From positions 1,984,001 through 2,048,000 of the forward strand of contig NADL03000673.1 of NCBI GenBank assembly GCA_002205965.3: 64,000 nt of DNA. The letters run 5' to 3'. Shown here one piece after another: positions 10,540-22,052 of this stretch (position 1 is its first letter; each line of letters begins with the position of its first letter). The notes beneath the pieces were generated by a model, which saw nothing but the letters and a program-made list of their open reading frames with translations, searched no databases and had not been told where the DNA came from. A program made the translations under genes and the position numbers. Origin of the DNA: Kappaphycus alvarezii. Taxonomy: Eukaryota > Rhodophyta > Florideophyceae > Gigartinales > Solieriaceae.

Positions 10540-11090
10540 TTAATTCCCAAAAAGCAGAAAATCTTCCACATATGTTTCCACTAATAGCTTAAATTCTGCG
10601 TCTGAATCCTTTGCGGAGAGTGCGAGATCTCCATCGGTTGCCGGCATACTGAGATATCTCTTCACGGGTAAATTCATAGGGGGTTCCAAATATCTCCTGA
10701 AGTAACCCCAGTAACTAGTTCTCTGGTAATCCAAAATTTTTGGCTGGACTAAAGACCTGACTATAACTACGCCTGTTTAACATCTTGAGACAAAACCTTG
10801 AAATCTAATGTTGCTACAGTTGCAAATAATAAGCGGGTGAAAAGATGGCACACGGTCGTAGTTTCATGTAAAATATAGCTCTTTCTCTTTGTCCTTACTA
10901 ACTTTTATTACAAACCGTGCTTTGTATATCCCTTTGTCAGTGTTCTTATTTTTGATGGAGAGATCGAATCGTCCGGAAAGGAAATTGGCATTTTTGGATA
11001 TGTCTTCTCTTTCGACTACTTTCCAGGTGTTTCTCTCAACATGTCCCTCCTTTTATTTCTTTTTTTGCTTTCCGAAATTCGGTTGATTTT
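10540..11090 (-). pseudogene. Copia-1 reverse transcriptase
   Basis: The N-terminal RT part reads around 11070-10900: TWKVVEREDISKNANFLSGR, then KGIYKARFVIKVSKDKEKE. The frame then breaks. The C-terminal part (10734-10540) ends in LLVETYVEDFLLFGN, where Copia enzymes have YVDD. The first catalytic aspartate of the box is therefore glutamate. Stops, frame changes and this substitution make the RT inactive. Sequence after the box is replaced by a stop. Confidence 0.8.
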
Positions 11091-11314
11091 GATCTGAGAT
11101 CTCGTAGATGTAAACTTTTATTGAGGTTGGCGTCGATTAGTTGAATATTTTTAGATTATATTCTATTAATTGATGAATGTAAGGATTTGACCAGTTTTTC
11201 AACTGGATCATCGAAATACGGCTTTACTTGAGAGCATCAGCGCTACACTTCCTCGCAATTTCTGTCAACGAAAACTTATACGTCATTAATTTTCATGACC
11301 TTATAGTGTCCTGT

Positions 11315-11705
11315 TCACTTGGGGTTGGACGTTTCACGATAGACTAAACTTTTACTTACGATGTTGAGTTCATTGTGAACGGCAATTGAGAGCTGCGAAA
11401 TCAGAGCTGTTCTGGGTCTGCCTTGTGAAAAGATAGCTTTCATCTTAGCTCTCTCGATTTGATTCACTCTCATTAGTTCAATTTGATTCAGAAGCTCGCT
11501 TTTCATGGCCGCCAACCTCGGCAGAACTCCAAAGAGGGATAACGATGGAACCAGTTCTTCTGGGTTCATATTATCCTTCATAGCCTTAACAGCGAGACAT
11601 CGAGCGAGTGATATTTCAACATTAGGCTCTGAATGGAGAAAATTGTGGTAAACAATGCGTAAGAGATCGTGGTAACGTTCACTGAAACCAATAGAATTAT
11701 GAATT
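11315..11705 (-). pseudogene. Copia-1 integrase C-terminal region
   Basis: The frame is open from about 11705 and reads GFSERYHDLLRIVYHNFL, then LARCLAVKAMKDNMNPEELV and PSLSLFGVLPRLAAM, which match the post-core region of Ty1/Copia integrases. It ends near 11315, about 220 bases before recognisable RT. The ATG at 11581 is internal. Confidence 0.8.
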
Positions 11706-12547
11706 TCAACTCCAGATAGACTGAGTTTGATTCCATTCGATTATATCAAGTATTTCAAACGTAGAACGATATGTAAAATAGATTACTGCAATTCGACAAC
11801 GTGACACACTTGGAAGTTCTAAGTGCCTGAATCTGAACTGCAAACCATAGGAAAACCTGTCGTTATTTGAATGGCCGAAGTTAAAGTACTCAGATGGGTC
11901 TGGGACAGCGATTTTTGTTTTCCACGTAGAGAGTCCTAATTGGTCGGCGAATCTGCGATATCTGGCAAAACTTGAGTGATTAAAGTATTTGCGGTGCTTA
12001 CAGTCGGAATTGGGGTGATGCTGACAAATACTAACAGCTTCCACAAGGTTGATCGGGATTCCGATCTTGTTCTGAATTTGCTCTAGCCAAGTGGGCTACG
12101 TGGCACTACAATCGGAACGTTGCCCTTATTAGCCACTGGATAGTGTTTAAAGAAATCGAAGAATAAACTTATTTGGAAGTATTTACTTGCTTACATGTGG
12201 CTTGAAACAACATATAAATACGAAAAATAGATAAATTTTCACTATCGAATATCGGACAGACTTGCTTCTTAAATTCTCCTAAAAACGGGAAATTCGGATT
12301 GCCGCTAACACTCATAGGGAAAAAAGCGGACTGGCGGCTTTAGCGGATAGTCTAAAAATATCTTTCGACGCTTTGTTATTGCAGAACTGTTGAGTAGGTT
12401 GAAATAAAATTGCTGATGTTCGTTCTTAACTTTGATGCCCAACTCGGTGAGGTATTTCATAGGCAGTAGATGCCTTCGACTATCTCTGTTGGGTACGGAT
12501 GATTTTCTAGAGATTATTTTATCTTCAAATTTATCTATAAATTTCAT
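11706..12547 (-). pseudogene. Copia-1 upstream pol/gag remnants
   Basis: Two frames (12044-11706 and 12547-12305) precede the integrase block. The second shares RDSRRHLLPMKYLTELGIKV with the fragment at 9.3-9.4 kb and so belongs to the element. The first has scattered His/Cys (CQHHPNSDCKH) but no clear domain. Integrase core and protease could not be delimited. Confidence 0.45.
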
Positions 12548-12549
12548 CT

Positions 12550-15500
12550 GAACTAATGTTTATAGTTACAGCTATTTTGAATCTAATTTAAACCTTGCTC
12601 GATTATGAAATATCAAATCGTGATGCACGTCGGTTAGATTCTTACTCTGAGATGAAAAAAAGGAAATAACTGTCCTAACACCTCTTGTATGATCTGATTT
12701 GCGTCATTTGAAATGGTAGAATACAATTTTATATTATTTCACCCGGTCAGTCCTCCTAACTTGTTCAAGACGATGCCACAACAGACTAAAAACAAAGTCA
12801 CTGCTCAATTTTCGATCCCTAACACGGTTTCGTATATCGAGCTCCAGAATTAAAATCAGCGAGTATTTGAAACTATGGCCGATACGTTGTGATATCTGTA
12901 CAGGAACTACAGTCAACTACTTCACATTTTTCATGCCAGTTAGGATTCTATTGAATTTATTTACAGCTATAATTCTCTGCAGGGAAGTTTTATTGCTCAT
13001 AGACGTACTCAAGTGTGCTTAGGAGAGTTAAAATGTCAGATCCATCCTGTATAAACGTTTTCAAAAGTAATTTACTCTTATTTAACTTTAATGATTCTTG
13101 AAAACAAAAAGAAGTCAATTAGTAATAAAAATTTGCTCAATTGATTACATTTTCTTTGCTTTGTTGAATATAAATAACCAGTTCGTTCTCTCTATATATG
13201 TGGATATGATAATACTCCTATTATACTCATCCTCCCAGAGGTGATTCTGGTTGCTAATTGACTAAATCTGTTGAAAGACTGAAATTATGTAAGAATACCT
13301 ATCGACGGTATCTGTCGCACTGGCAGACCATTACCATGACTCCATTTAATCTTCCAAAGTTTTCAATTTGTCCTCATATTCACTAACCTGTTTCAATAGT
13401 CACTTATCATGATTAATATAGGCCTTTTGTAGCAGATGTATCAAAACTTTTCAGAAAGTTTTTTCCGTAATAAATATATTCTCACAAAAAAAATCTAAAA
13501 GGCTTTATTAATATCAGTGCTAGTGTCTCTGGTTGAAAAAAATCAATTGACAAACAGCAAAAGTAAATCAAGGGAACCCAGCTATCATAACATAAAAAGA
13601 TGATGAAGCACTGAGTTAAAACTAGTTTTGACTGTATCCAGTCTAGGACTAACGGTTTCTGCTCTTCTGCTGAATTTCAATTGCAATTTCATAGGCTTCA
13701 TCCGGATTTGACTGCTCTTTTTCAGTAATTATTTTTAACATTGAGAAATTCAGCATCAAGAAGTAGTCGATAAATGAATTAAATATTCTTTAAATTAAAT
13801 ATTCGCCTGTTTAAACTTGTTAGATACTGCCAGTGCTTCCGAAGACTTTCATGTCGGAGAAATAATAAGAAGTGAGACTTGATAAAACTATTTCTGCAAA
13901 TTTTGTTCTTTTTGTCCAGCTTTGGAAGGGATGCTATTTCAATATTTGTAAAAATGCAAAATAGAGGGAAGGAAAAATACAAGTGACGTAGATGCAAAGA
14001 ATTCAAAGATATGTCGGAGCGGTGAAGTTATTTTGGATTGCGCTCGCTAATCCCTTCATACAGGCTTTCATGATATATGACATGACAGTTTTGTGCTACA
14101 TTTTTTCCTGGCAATTACCTGTAACAAAATTAATTCATTCTCTGACTCAGTCTGCTGTTCAATAATCATCTATAATTTCAATATCTTTCGAATGTATCAA
14201 TTGTGGTGAATAAATATTCATAGTTAAGATCTTCTCATTTTTATTCCGTCTGGGGTAGCACCCATCTATCGGCTTTTATTTTTGCTTCAAAGAATGATAG
14301 CCCACACAAAAAAGGAATCACTAATGCTTTTTGGTTTCAATTATGACGAAGAATGATGATGAAATTGATGCAGGAGTAAGGATCTGGGGATAAAACTAAA
14401 TACCTGTTTCCCGAAGAGCAATTTTATTGTGAAAAAGCGGTATTTGATGATCTCTGCGGTAGATTTGTGTGTTTGCCTTCATCTTTAAAACGCTCTACGT
14501 TGCAAATGATGCATAGCAGAGCGTATCTCCTCAATATTCCAAGCTAAATTCCAATGTCATCAAGAGATCGATTGATATTCTTCTGCCTTCTTTCTTTCAA
14601 ATGAATCTGTCGAGCCTAGTCTATAACGAAATTATTCATTCTTTTCTTCATCATCTGTATTATTTCCTTTAATGATACGCCTTCCGCCCTTATGGCGACT
14701 TTTTCTCGCGAAATATCAGGATTAGTAATTTTCTGAAACCAATTGCTCCAGAAACTTCTACTTAGCCTAATTATAGTTCTACTTTTCTTCTTTGAGCTCT
14801 CCATTAACTTCAAAGGCGCCTTAGTAGAAGTAGAAAGTGGAACCATTCGAATGCGGAAAGAGAGTGAGCGCTTTCTCCTCTTTGTCTCTAGAGACCATTC
14901 CAACGTTTAAATAAGTGAAAAATTATTTTCTTATATTATTTGTGCTGAAAACACTACTGCATTATCATAATGTATTTCTTTCGTGGGTTATAGTTCCCTA
15001 ATAGGCTGTTACCGGGATGTAAAGAGATTTTAGGTAAGGAGAGGGTCCTTTTTACTGATGAAACGCTCTTGGTTTAGTCTTGACCCTGCTGTCCCTCGAA
15101 TGTCTTTTTTTAAATCCTATATGGGGCTATCTGTCGTTTAGGTTGCACACACTTCTACAGTAACCATTAAAACCATCAAAAACAACATTTCTCGAGATTG
15201 CAGTCCAGTCGCGTGCACTGCTTGCAGTCCAGTCGCGGCAGCAGAGAAAACCAAAGAAATCACCATAAATATGCCTCAGCACTCATAATTCTAGCCCAAT
15301 ATTATCTCATAGCTTTTTGAGGGGTTCTGTCTTGCTTGTTCCGTTCGCTGCAATTCTTATTCTTCTTTTTGATTTATTTGGTTATTCTGTTAATCAGGGG
15401 TGACATTGTTTGATCAGTCTTATAATGATTCTCAATGAGGGCTCTGATTTTTGGTTTGACATCTTACTGTACGGTACATGGGTGGGGGAGCAGGTGGATG

Positions 15501-15660
15501 ATGTTTGAGCAATGTTGTTCTGTTTTGATTCTCCTTGGAGGTTTGTAAATTATATCTGCGAACTTGATTTTAGTTTTAACTTGATGGATGGCGATTTTGT
15601 ACTTTCGAACATGGTCGGCTGGGAGGTGATGTGGTATACCTATGATATTCAGGCGTTCGG
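12550..15660. other. 3.1 kb with no supported gene
   Basis: AT-rich sequence with only short open frames on both strands, none with a recognisable motif. The longest, minus 14616-14903 (95 codons, Lys/Arg/Ser-rich), has no family signature. Probably old, fully decayed repeats. Confidence 0.5.
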
Positions 15661-15669
15661 TGGAGATTA

Positions 15670-16101
15670 GTGTTGTTGTCAATTTTTATAGTTCATTTGC
15701 AGTCGATGATGAGTTTGGTGGGGAATGAGGTGCAGATGCCGTTCCACCCATCGATTTTCCATCAACCTCCGCTCCCAATCCGTCTCTCCAAGCTCATCCG
15801 TCCAAGAACAATTGTTCCCACCATTTTCGGCCCCTCCAGGAGACCGACCCTCCGGACATACCCTGCTCCCTCACAGCCACACGCCACATCGCCTCCCCAA
15901 CCCCATAAAATTCCTCCCCGACCGCCAACTCTTTTACCCAAAGCTCATCGCATCTTTCCCATGCCACTGTCCTACCCTTCCTCCCTGAAAGGCTCAGTGC
16001 TACTCTATACCACGCCTAGAATTCGCGTGTTCCAAAAAAGAACTGCAAAACGTATCGTTGTACTGTCTTCTGAGTTGATGGTATTAATTACAATCAACTG
16101 A
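15670..16101. other. C-rich patch, not supported as coding
   Basis: Between about 15740 and 15990 the plus strand is very C-rich, giving overlapping proline-rich frames in two phases. The composition explains the openness and nothing indicates a real protein. Confidence 0.4.
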
Positions 16102-16104
16102 AAT

Positions 16105-17465
16105 TCTTAGAGGATTCTAATCCACACAAGCGAGATATGCAGCGACATTTCGAGCTGCGAGCCTTACAGCGCCGGACGTGTGCCCTTTGGTTTCCAAGAA
16201 AGCACGACCTTAAGAACCACGAAAACTGAAAAACCAATCGTCGCCGAATTCTCTATTTACCGAATCCGACGTTAGTTTTTCTGTTATTTTGTAGTACAGA
16301 AAACAAAACAAGACGCAAAAGCCAAAAAAAAGAAAAGAAATTCAAAAAAATCAAAACACCCAAAACACGCAAAACACACAAAGGAACATATTCTCCAAAA
16401 AGGCTCGATTGCACAAATTACAGATTATCGAATTGTCTACCTCCCCTACTGTACCATTAACTTGCTGTGCTGTCGCTGTACAAACGAATTACAGTACAGT
16501 AAAGTACAACAGCACCCTTCTTACGTGAACGAGTCAATTTATACAGTACTAATTGTCTCTACTGTACTAAGAGTTGTAAGGATGCTTTCTTCCTCCGTAC
16601 TGCGCCATGTGGGACCTTCATTGCAATTTGAACGTACCCTTTGGAAGACCGCGCAAAAAAAATAAATGGCCATAACGGAAAAGGCTGTATCGTGAATCTC
16701 TAAAATTACTGGGGGCGAGATAACTCCTACCCAGTATAGAATATTATTTCGCTTCGACGACAGAAATTTTGCTGTCATTTGGATCCCTCCAGTTCGCATG
16801 CCCTTTCCTGACTTTTCCCTCATAGAAATCATTTTTGATGTCGTTGCTGCGAAAATTCCTATGTTTCTAGATCTCGATGGCCTGAATAAGGAAAAATTAG
16901 TCTCCAATAACGTCCAAAATGTCATCTTCAGCAATCATTCTCGTTTTTCACTTTCCGTCGCTCTAAAATATGGACATTGATCCATGTAATGGTACTACGC
17001 CTCCTCCCTTTTCTCCAAAATTCAGTTGCACGGTCTCTATTACCACTTCTTTCATCCCTCCACCCAAAACCTTTATAATCTCATAGCTAGGGTACAACTC
17101 GAACAGACAAAACCCTGACACGAAACGACTTCTAAAACGAGTTACGGATTCGTGAGACCCTTATCTTCATTTATCCCGACAGCATCAAACATTCAAAGTT
17201 TCCTCTCTATATGAAATAGTATTCAGTTTTCAAATATATGTCTTTAATTCATTTTTCTTTGTGCCAAAAATTCTCTCAGACCCTCCCTTGACGTTTTGGG
17301 CCTCTTTACAAATTTTTTAGCAGTCCGCTATGTACAAAGGGAATCAATTGAAGATATTTGGCCCACTTTCCATAAATATTGGGCGAAAATTTACGCTGGC
17401 TACCCTGACATTATTAGCTCTGATTAAGGCTCTGTCTTCACTTCGTTTTGCCCCCAAGAAATTGC
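16105..17465. other. No gene seen; A-rich tract and ACTGTAC cluster
   Basis: An A-rich tract at about 16310-16380 is followed by several ACTGTAC/AGTACAGT words at about 16447-16570. The remaining sequence may be the decayed upstream part of Copia-2. Confidence 0.4.
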
Positions 17466-17469
17466 TTCA

Positions 17470-18150
17470 ATGGCAGGTAGCAAACTTGATCTATCAGTTT
17501 TTGAAAGCCATAAATCTCCTGGCGCAGGAGAAAAATATAACCCGCTGTGCAGAGTATACCTCAAATTATCCCTAGAATACCCACTACTAGGGTCTCGTAT
17601 CTTTCTTTCCCTTTCCGTCAAAGCCATGGACGATACTATCAACGCAGATGGTCTCGTCCCCTTACTCTCTGTCTTCTGCACCTTCTCTTTCTTCCCTTCC
17701 GGCAATACTCCCTCTTCCAATCAAGCAGAACTAATTCTCTCTTCATCACTTGTTAGAGCAGAAATAAAAATCACTATCTCCTAGCTTTTCATTCAAAAGT
17801 TCCTTCCGGTCAACAATCCTTTCTCCCATACTATCAACTTCGAACCATGTCAATATTAATTTATTTATCGTGAAAAGTAGCATATATCATGTCTTTTACC
17901 TTACAAACTCGTACATATTGAAGTAAAAAAGCTTTCATCGGTGAGGGTAGAAATGAAACTCAGTTTTCGATATCTTTTTGACGCCAAACGTACAGAAATA
18001 CAACGCCCCCTGAACCGTAAAGTTTGTATTACAATTTCTAAATATGATCCTTCAAAGAACGCTAACATTTCAAATGGCCTATTCCTCCTGATAAAAAAAT
18101 TACCACACTTAGGTCTTCAAAGTTCGATTCGTGGCAAAATGGTGTCTTGA
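17470..18150 (+). pseudogene. Copia-2 integrase C-terminus and RT start
   Basis: The frame 17470-17784 reads NPLCRVYLKLSLEYP, then KAMDDTINADGLVPLLSVF, matching the same integrase block as Copia-1 (KAMKDNMNPEELVPSLSLF). A second frame, 17941-18150, reads AKRTEIQRPLNRK followed by NANISNGLFLLIKK, which aligns with the beginning of Copia RT (compare NANFLSGRF in Copia-1). The ORF starts are arbitrary, and stops and frame changes separate the blocks. The copy lies on the opposite strand from Copia-1. Confidence 0.65.
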
Positions 18151-18639
18151 AAAGGATGAAACCCTTTTTGTTCATAACTATACAAATTACTGACAAAACA
18201 TGACCCAAGTTATCTCTTCACTCGCTTCAATTCACAAATTTCGCCTTTGGAGCAACAATTTGATCCAGTTCTACCCTCATTAAGTTCTCTGGCGAAATTT
18301 CCACTAACAACCCTCCTCAATTGTGACTTCTAGATGATAAGACACTCAAATTACTTAAGCCTCTCTTTGGTCTACTGGGTGTTGTGTATTACTGGAATCG
18401 CACGTGGCTGTACACTTTAAAGAGGATCTCCCAATTTTCCGTCCTTGCAGTATGTCGCTCTCTTTCCCTGAAGTAATTATGATAGATTTCAATTATTAGT
18501 ATTTGTGAACTTTGATGATTCCATTCTCTGTGGAAAGGACGCGGTTCTTAGTCTTTGACATCAAATACACGAGAAATCTGATTCTAAGGAGCAATTTTCG
18601 ACAATATTATGTTTGTTCTTATTTGTGTCTCTCCCAGTT

Positions 18640-18780
18640 CCGGTGGTATCGTCCTCCCGATACCCTCACCAAGGTAAATCGCTGCCCCACCTTGGCTTCA
18701 GTTCTGTAGAATCACACTTAACCGCTTCCAATTGAACAATGTATCATCCGTCGAACTCAAATCTCAGTATCTCGTCAGTC
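18640..18780 (+). pseudogene. Copia-2 RNase H C-terminus
   Basis: Around 18655-18770 the plus strand reads DTLTKVNRCPTLASVL and, after stops, IEQCIIRR. This resembles the last block of Copia RNase H (NPADALTK... followed by EQWVIR). It lies at the expected distance after the RT fragment and marks the 3' end of the remnant. Confidence 0.55.
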
Positions 18781-18949
18781 TCACGACCAGAATTCCGGGC
18801 AGTGTTACTCGTATTCTGGATGACCTAGTGTCGATTCGTCTCATGTGCAGTGAATTATAAAAGTACTGCGTGTGTGTGACATGGCCATTAATGCTACTGT
18901 ATACACATCCAAAGAAGTCAATGGTTCAATTTCCTCTTAAGATCTCTGT

Positions 18950-19208
18950 TGAAACAACAGAGGAAAATGGTCTTTACTCCATCTGAAAACCGATCCCTCC
19001 AATCCTCTATTCATGCCATCTCCTTCATCCATTCAAGCCATAAATGCTGCAATGACCTATCACCTCACGCCCCTTCATCCGTTCAAGTACTGTCGACAGT
19101 GACATTAGAAACAGATAAATTCACAATCATCTGGATGTGGGGCGTCCGAACCCAGTGGCTGCAACCTGCTAGCATTAGACGAGGTCAATGGTCACTAAAC
19201 CTGTTTCA
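18950..19208 (-). repeat. 3' LTR of the NTPase element
   Basis: 259 bp, begins TGAAACAACAGAGG and ends CCTGTTTCA on the plus strand. It is identical to 21711-21969 except for three substitutions. The sequence just inside it shows only a weak purine bias on the minus strand, so the polypurine tract is not convincing. Confidence 0.9.
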
Positions 19209-19380
19209 CCATAGGCACCTCACATCAATTGACGTCCGCGTCAATTCATTCTCACACCAAAAAAAGGCACAGTCTCATTTCTACTCGAGGGCATCACATT
19301 CCCACATCCTGTCGAGACCGAGTGCAAATCCAAAACGTCGTTAACATATCCTTGTTCGTTACTACACCACCGGGGAGCGC

Positions 19381-21214
19381 TCAACGCAGGCCTCCTGCAA
19401 CCTGTTTCTCCAATTCACTAAGGAGTACCTGCGTTCGATCAATGCGATCCAACAGCTCTCCAATTGCAGACATCTCAGAGACGTTCACCACCCTCAGAAT
19501 CACTCGCGCACCCAAAAGGTTTAACGCGGCTGTCGGGTCGCGTAACGTTGGCTCTGTGTTACCATTGGTTAGGATGGTAAGCACAGGGTTGCTGTGCCTT
19601 ACAATGCTTTGGATGTCACCAGAAGAATTGTTCGCCACTAATACCCTTTCCAGATTATCAAGGAATCTTCTCGCTCCGTCTTCGTCAACTTTCACTGTTT
19701 TGACGCCCTTCCCAATGGACTTAGCGTTGTACCAAGTTGTGCAACCTGTGGCAAAATCAATAAACGGAAAGTTGCCCGCAGCTGGGCGATACACTCGAAG
19801 CTCGTTCCGGTCCATTGAAGCGATTCTTTGGTACGCAGTGTCATGATTACCCTCTGAAACGTACTGAACTTCTGCTTTTCTCCCCTCAGTCTCACAAAGC
19901 CAGTCAAAAGCAAAGTCCTCAAAGCTTTCCGTCCTCAATGCAATAATGCTTTTCTCCAGACGGTCACGAAGAACCAGAGTCGCAATGGGTGTCAGCTGGA
20001 ATGTGGGACGCTGCATCCTTCGTTCTTTCCATGTGTGGTGGTTCACTGTCTTTGGATTCAAAAGTAAAAGTCTTGACGAAGCGGAAGCAGGATGCTTCGC
20101 GAGGAATGTTGAGTACTTTCCACGCAATGCCTTGTACAGATCGAAATCAGAAACTTTTTCTCCCGCCTCAGCAGCGCCTTGTACGTGCTCACCGACTGCA
20201 TCTAAAAACAGTCCCGAGTCAAATACAAGACGAGGAATAGCTCCAACGAGCTCAATTCTTTTCTCGACTTCGCTCATCTTCTGTTCCATCGTATTTAGTT
20301 CACCGATCTGCCATGGGTGCGGAAACTTCTCATCGTCCCACAGAACTCTCGTCATAGCTAGGACCTCTTCTTCCGTAGGCATCGACGTCACTAGTAGAGT
20401 GCCGTCTTTTTCCCAGTTCCGAAAATGCTTTTCCGCATTGTTTGAAACAAACTTGAGAACTCGGCACTAGCACGGCACTCTTGCGGTAAAGAAGAGCCTG
20501 CATGGCATACATCATGGAGCCTCTGGTCTTGCCGATGCCTGGTTGACCCGTAACTGCAACCCTAAAACGATTCTGCAATGCGTCCAGTGCATTGCGCGCG
20601 CAACTCCGACTTTCTTCACGAGTGATGGTAGCTGTCTTACCTTCTAGCCCATCAATATCAAGTGCTTGTACACCGTATTGCACGTAAACACCATGTCCAA
20701 GATGTTCTACGCGGACGTTTTCCCTTTGAGCGACGTATACTTCATATTTGGCGGCCAAAGTATCTTGAAGTTCAGTATGCAGTTCCACGAGCTCTTCCGC
20801 AAGCAAATCCAGTTCTTTTTGCCTATCCCACTCCACTTTGTCCAAGACTTCTTCGTCTCTCAAAAACTTGCGGGAAACGTCCACCCCAGCGCCCTCGAAA
20901 GCTGGGAGTTTTCCCACGGTTACCCGTGATTCACGAAGAGTCTCATTCGTGTGATGTAATTCTCGGCACAACCACGCGCGATATGAGCACGGCATTTCAA
21001 TAGTGGGCGATGCAGGGAATATGCGGCGTAGCCCATCGCGATGAAAGGGCGAGCGCGACGACGTTAGGAAGACCGCGGACGCCCGTGCAATGAAGGCGAC
21101 CAGCATGATGGAGATAACGTTCACCTTGGTGGTTTGGGCCGTTTCCATGGCGCAGATAAAAAAAATCTCGAAGTCATCGCATTGCAATGTGCACAAAACA
21201 ATTTTTGCATCCAT
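19381..21214 (-). pseudogene. P-loop NTPase of the Crinkler-RHS (CR) type, one frameshift
   Basis: Transcribed right to left from an ATG at 21212-21214. The first frame (294 codons, to 20330) has a helical, charged middle section and a Walker A motif TGQPGIGKTRG at about residues 221-231. The second frame (stop at 19381-19383) overlaps it by over 60 bases and continues the protein. It contains WQIGELNTMEQ and VGAIPRLVFDS, the latter resembling the conserved G-G-x-PR-hydrophobic box after the ATPase core in Crinkler and trypanosome RHS proteins. The C-terminal part has FPFIDFATGC then YNAKS, possibly a divergent nuclease-like D...xxK arrangement. A single-base indel near 20455-20470 links the frames, so this copy is broken or the sequence has an error. 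The frame at 21614-21270 may be leader. CR proteins are NTPase-plus-effector proteins spread by transposons; the role here is unknown. Confidence 0.7.
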
Positions 21215-21700
21215 TCCAAGCCGGTCACAGGCTTGGCCAATACGATTTCAAATGGTATCTCGGAGCAAATCAAAGTTCTCCGCCATTCTTCTCAACAGCC
21301 CTGCCACTGCTATTCGGCAGTTCATCTCTTGCTGGGCTTATGCGCCCCTGTCTGGTCCTTGCAAACCACAGACAGCGTTTAACCGTAGCTTCCACGTTCT
21401 CCGAGCCTCTTACCCGGAGCCGAGCTTTCAACGTAGCCCTCACGTCTATGCGAACTTGAGCCTCCCGCTCAGCGCAAGGCTTTGCAAGGTAGCCTCCACT
21501 TGTGTTGTGCGCCCGAGCAGCGAGAGATAACCCTTCAATACGAGCGCTATCACAGACGCCGAAATACAATCTAAATTGGCACTCAAGTTTCGGCAGACCA
21601 TACTCGTTTTGCATGCCGCGCGTCCCATATCACGCAGCACGGACCGGTCCTGGACTTTTCCTCCCAATCGACAACCTCTCATTCCCCGAGACTTGTTGCG

Positions 21701-21709
21701 ATGCTACCA
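21701..21709 (-). promoter_or_regulatory. Candidate primer-binding site
   Basis: On the minus strand, one base inside the 5' LTR, the sequence TGGTAGCAT appears. Many LTR elements start their primer site with TGG, complementary to tRNA CCA ends, and TGGTAGC is shared with initiator-Met-type sites. The match is short, so the tRNA is not assigned. Confidence 0.5.
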
Positions 21710-21710
21710 G

Positions 21711-21969
21711 TGAAACAACAGAGGAACATGGTCTTTACTCCATCTGAAAACCGATCCCTCCAATCCTCTATTCATGCCATCTCCTTCATCCATTCAAGCC
21801 TTAAATGCTGCAATGACCTATCACCTCACGCCCCTTCATCCGTTCAAGTACTGTCGACAGTGACATTAGAAACAGATAAATTCACAATCATCTGGATGTG
21901 GGGCGTCCGAACCCAGTGGCTGCAACCTGCTAGCATTAGACGAGGTCAATGGTCACTGAACCTGTTTCA
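21711..21969 (-). repeat. 5' LTR of the NTPase element
   Basis: 259 bp copy with TG...CA ends, followed on the plus strand by the TCTGT target duplication. For a minus-strand element it would hold the promoter. No clear TATA element was singled out. Confidence 0.9.
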
Positions 21970-22052
21970 TCTGTAGAATTACTTTACCACAGCCATATGC
22001 AGGTACAACATGCAAAGTCTTGAATACCCCACTGTAACAAACCTAAAAACAA

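Larger units (their letters stand above)
18945..21974 (-). mobile_element. LTR-flanked element carrying a Crinkler-RHS-type NTPase
   Basis: A complete insertion of 3,020 bp (18950-21969) flanked by the 5 bp duplication TCTGT (18945-18949 and 21970-21974). Both ends are 259 bp direct repeats with TG...CA termini and a 7 bp inverted end, TGAAACA/TGTTTCA. Next to the right LTR, reading on the minus strand, is TGGTAGCAT, a plausible primer-binding site, so the element is oriented on the minus strand. The interior (about 2.5 kb) has no gag, protease, RT, RNase H or integrase. It instead encodes a P-loop NTPase on the same strand. It must be mobilised in trans if it moves by retrotransposition. The LTRs differ at only 3 of 259 positions, indicating a recent insertion. 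Confidence 0.85.

Noticed and set aside
15670..16101. Proline-rich protein gene
   Set aside because: Open in two phases because of C-rich composition, with no motif and no supporting context.
18950..21969. Segmental duplication explanation for the 259 bp repeats
   Set aside because: The TG...CA inverted ends, exact 5 bp target duplication and primer-like site together fit LTR insertion better than a duplication.
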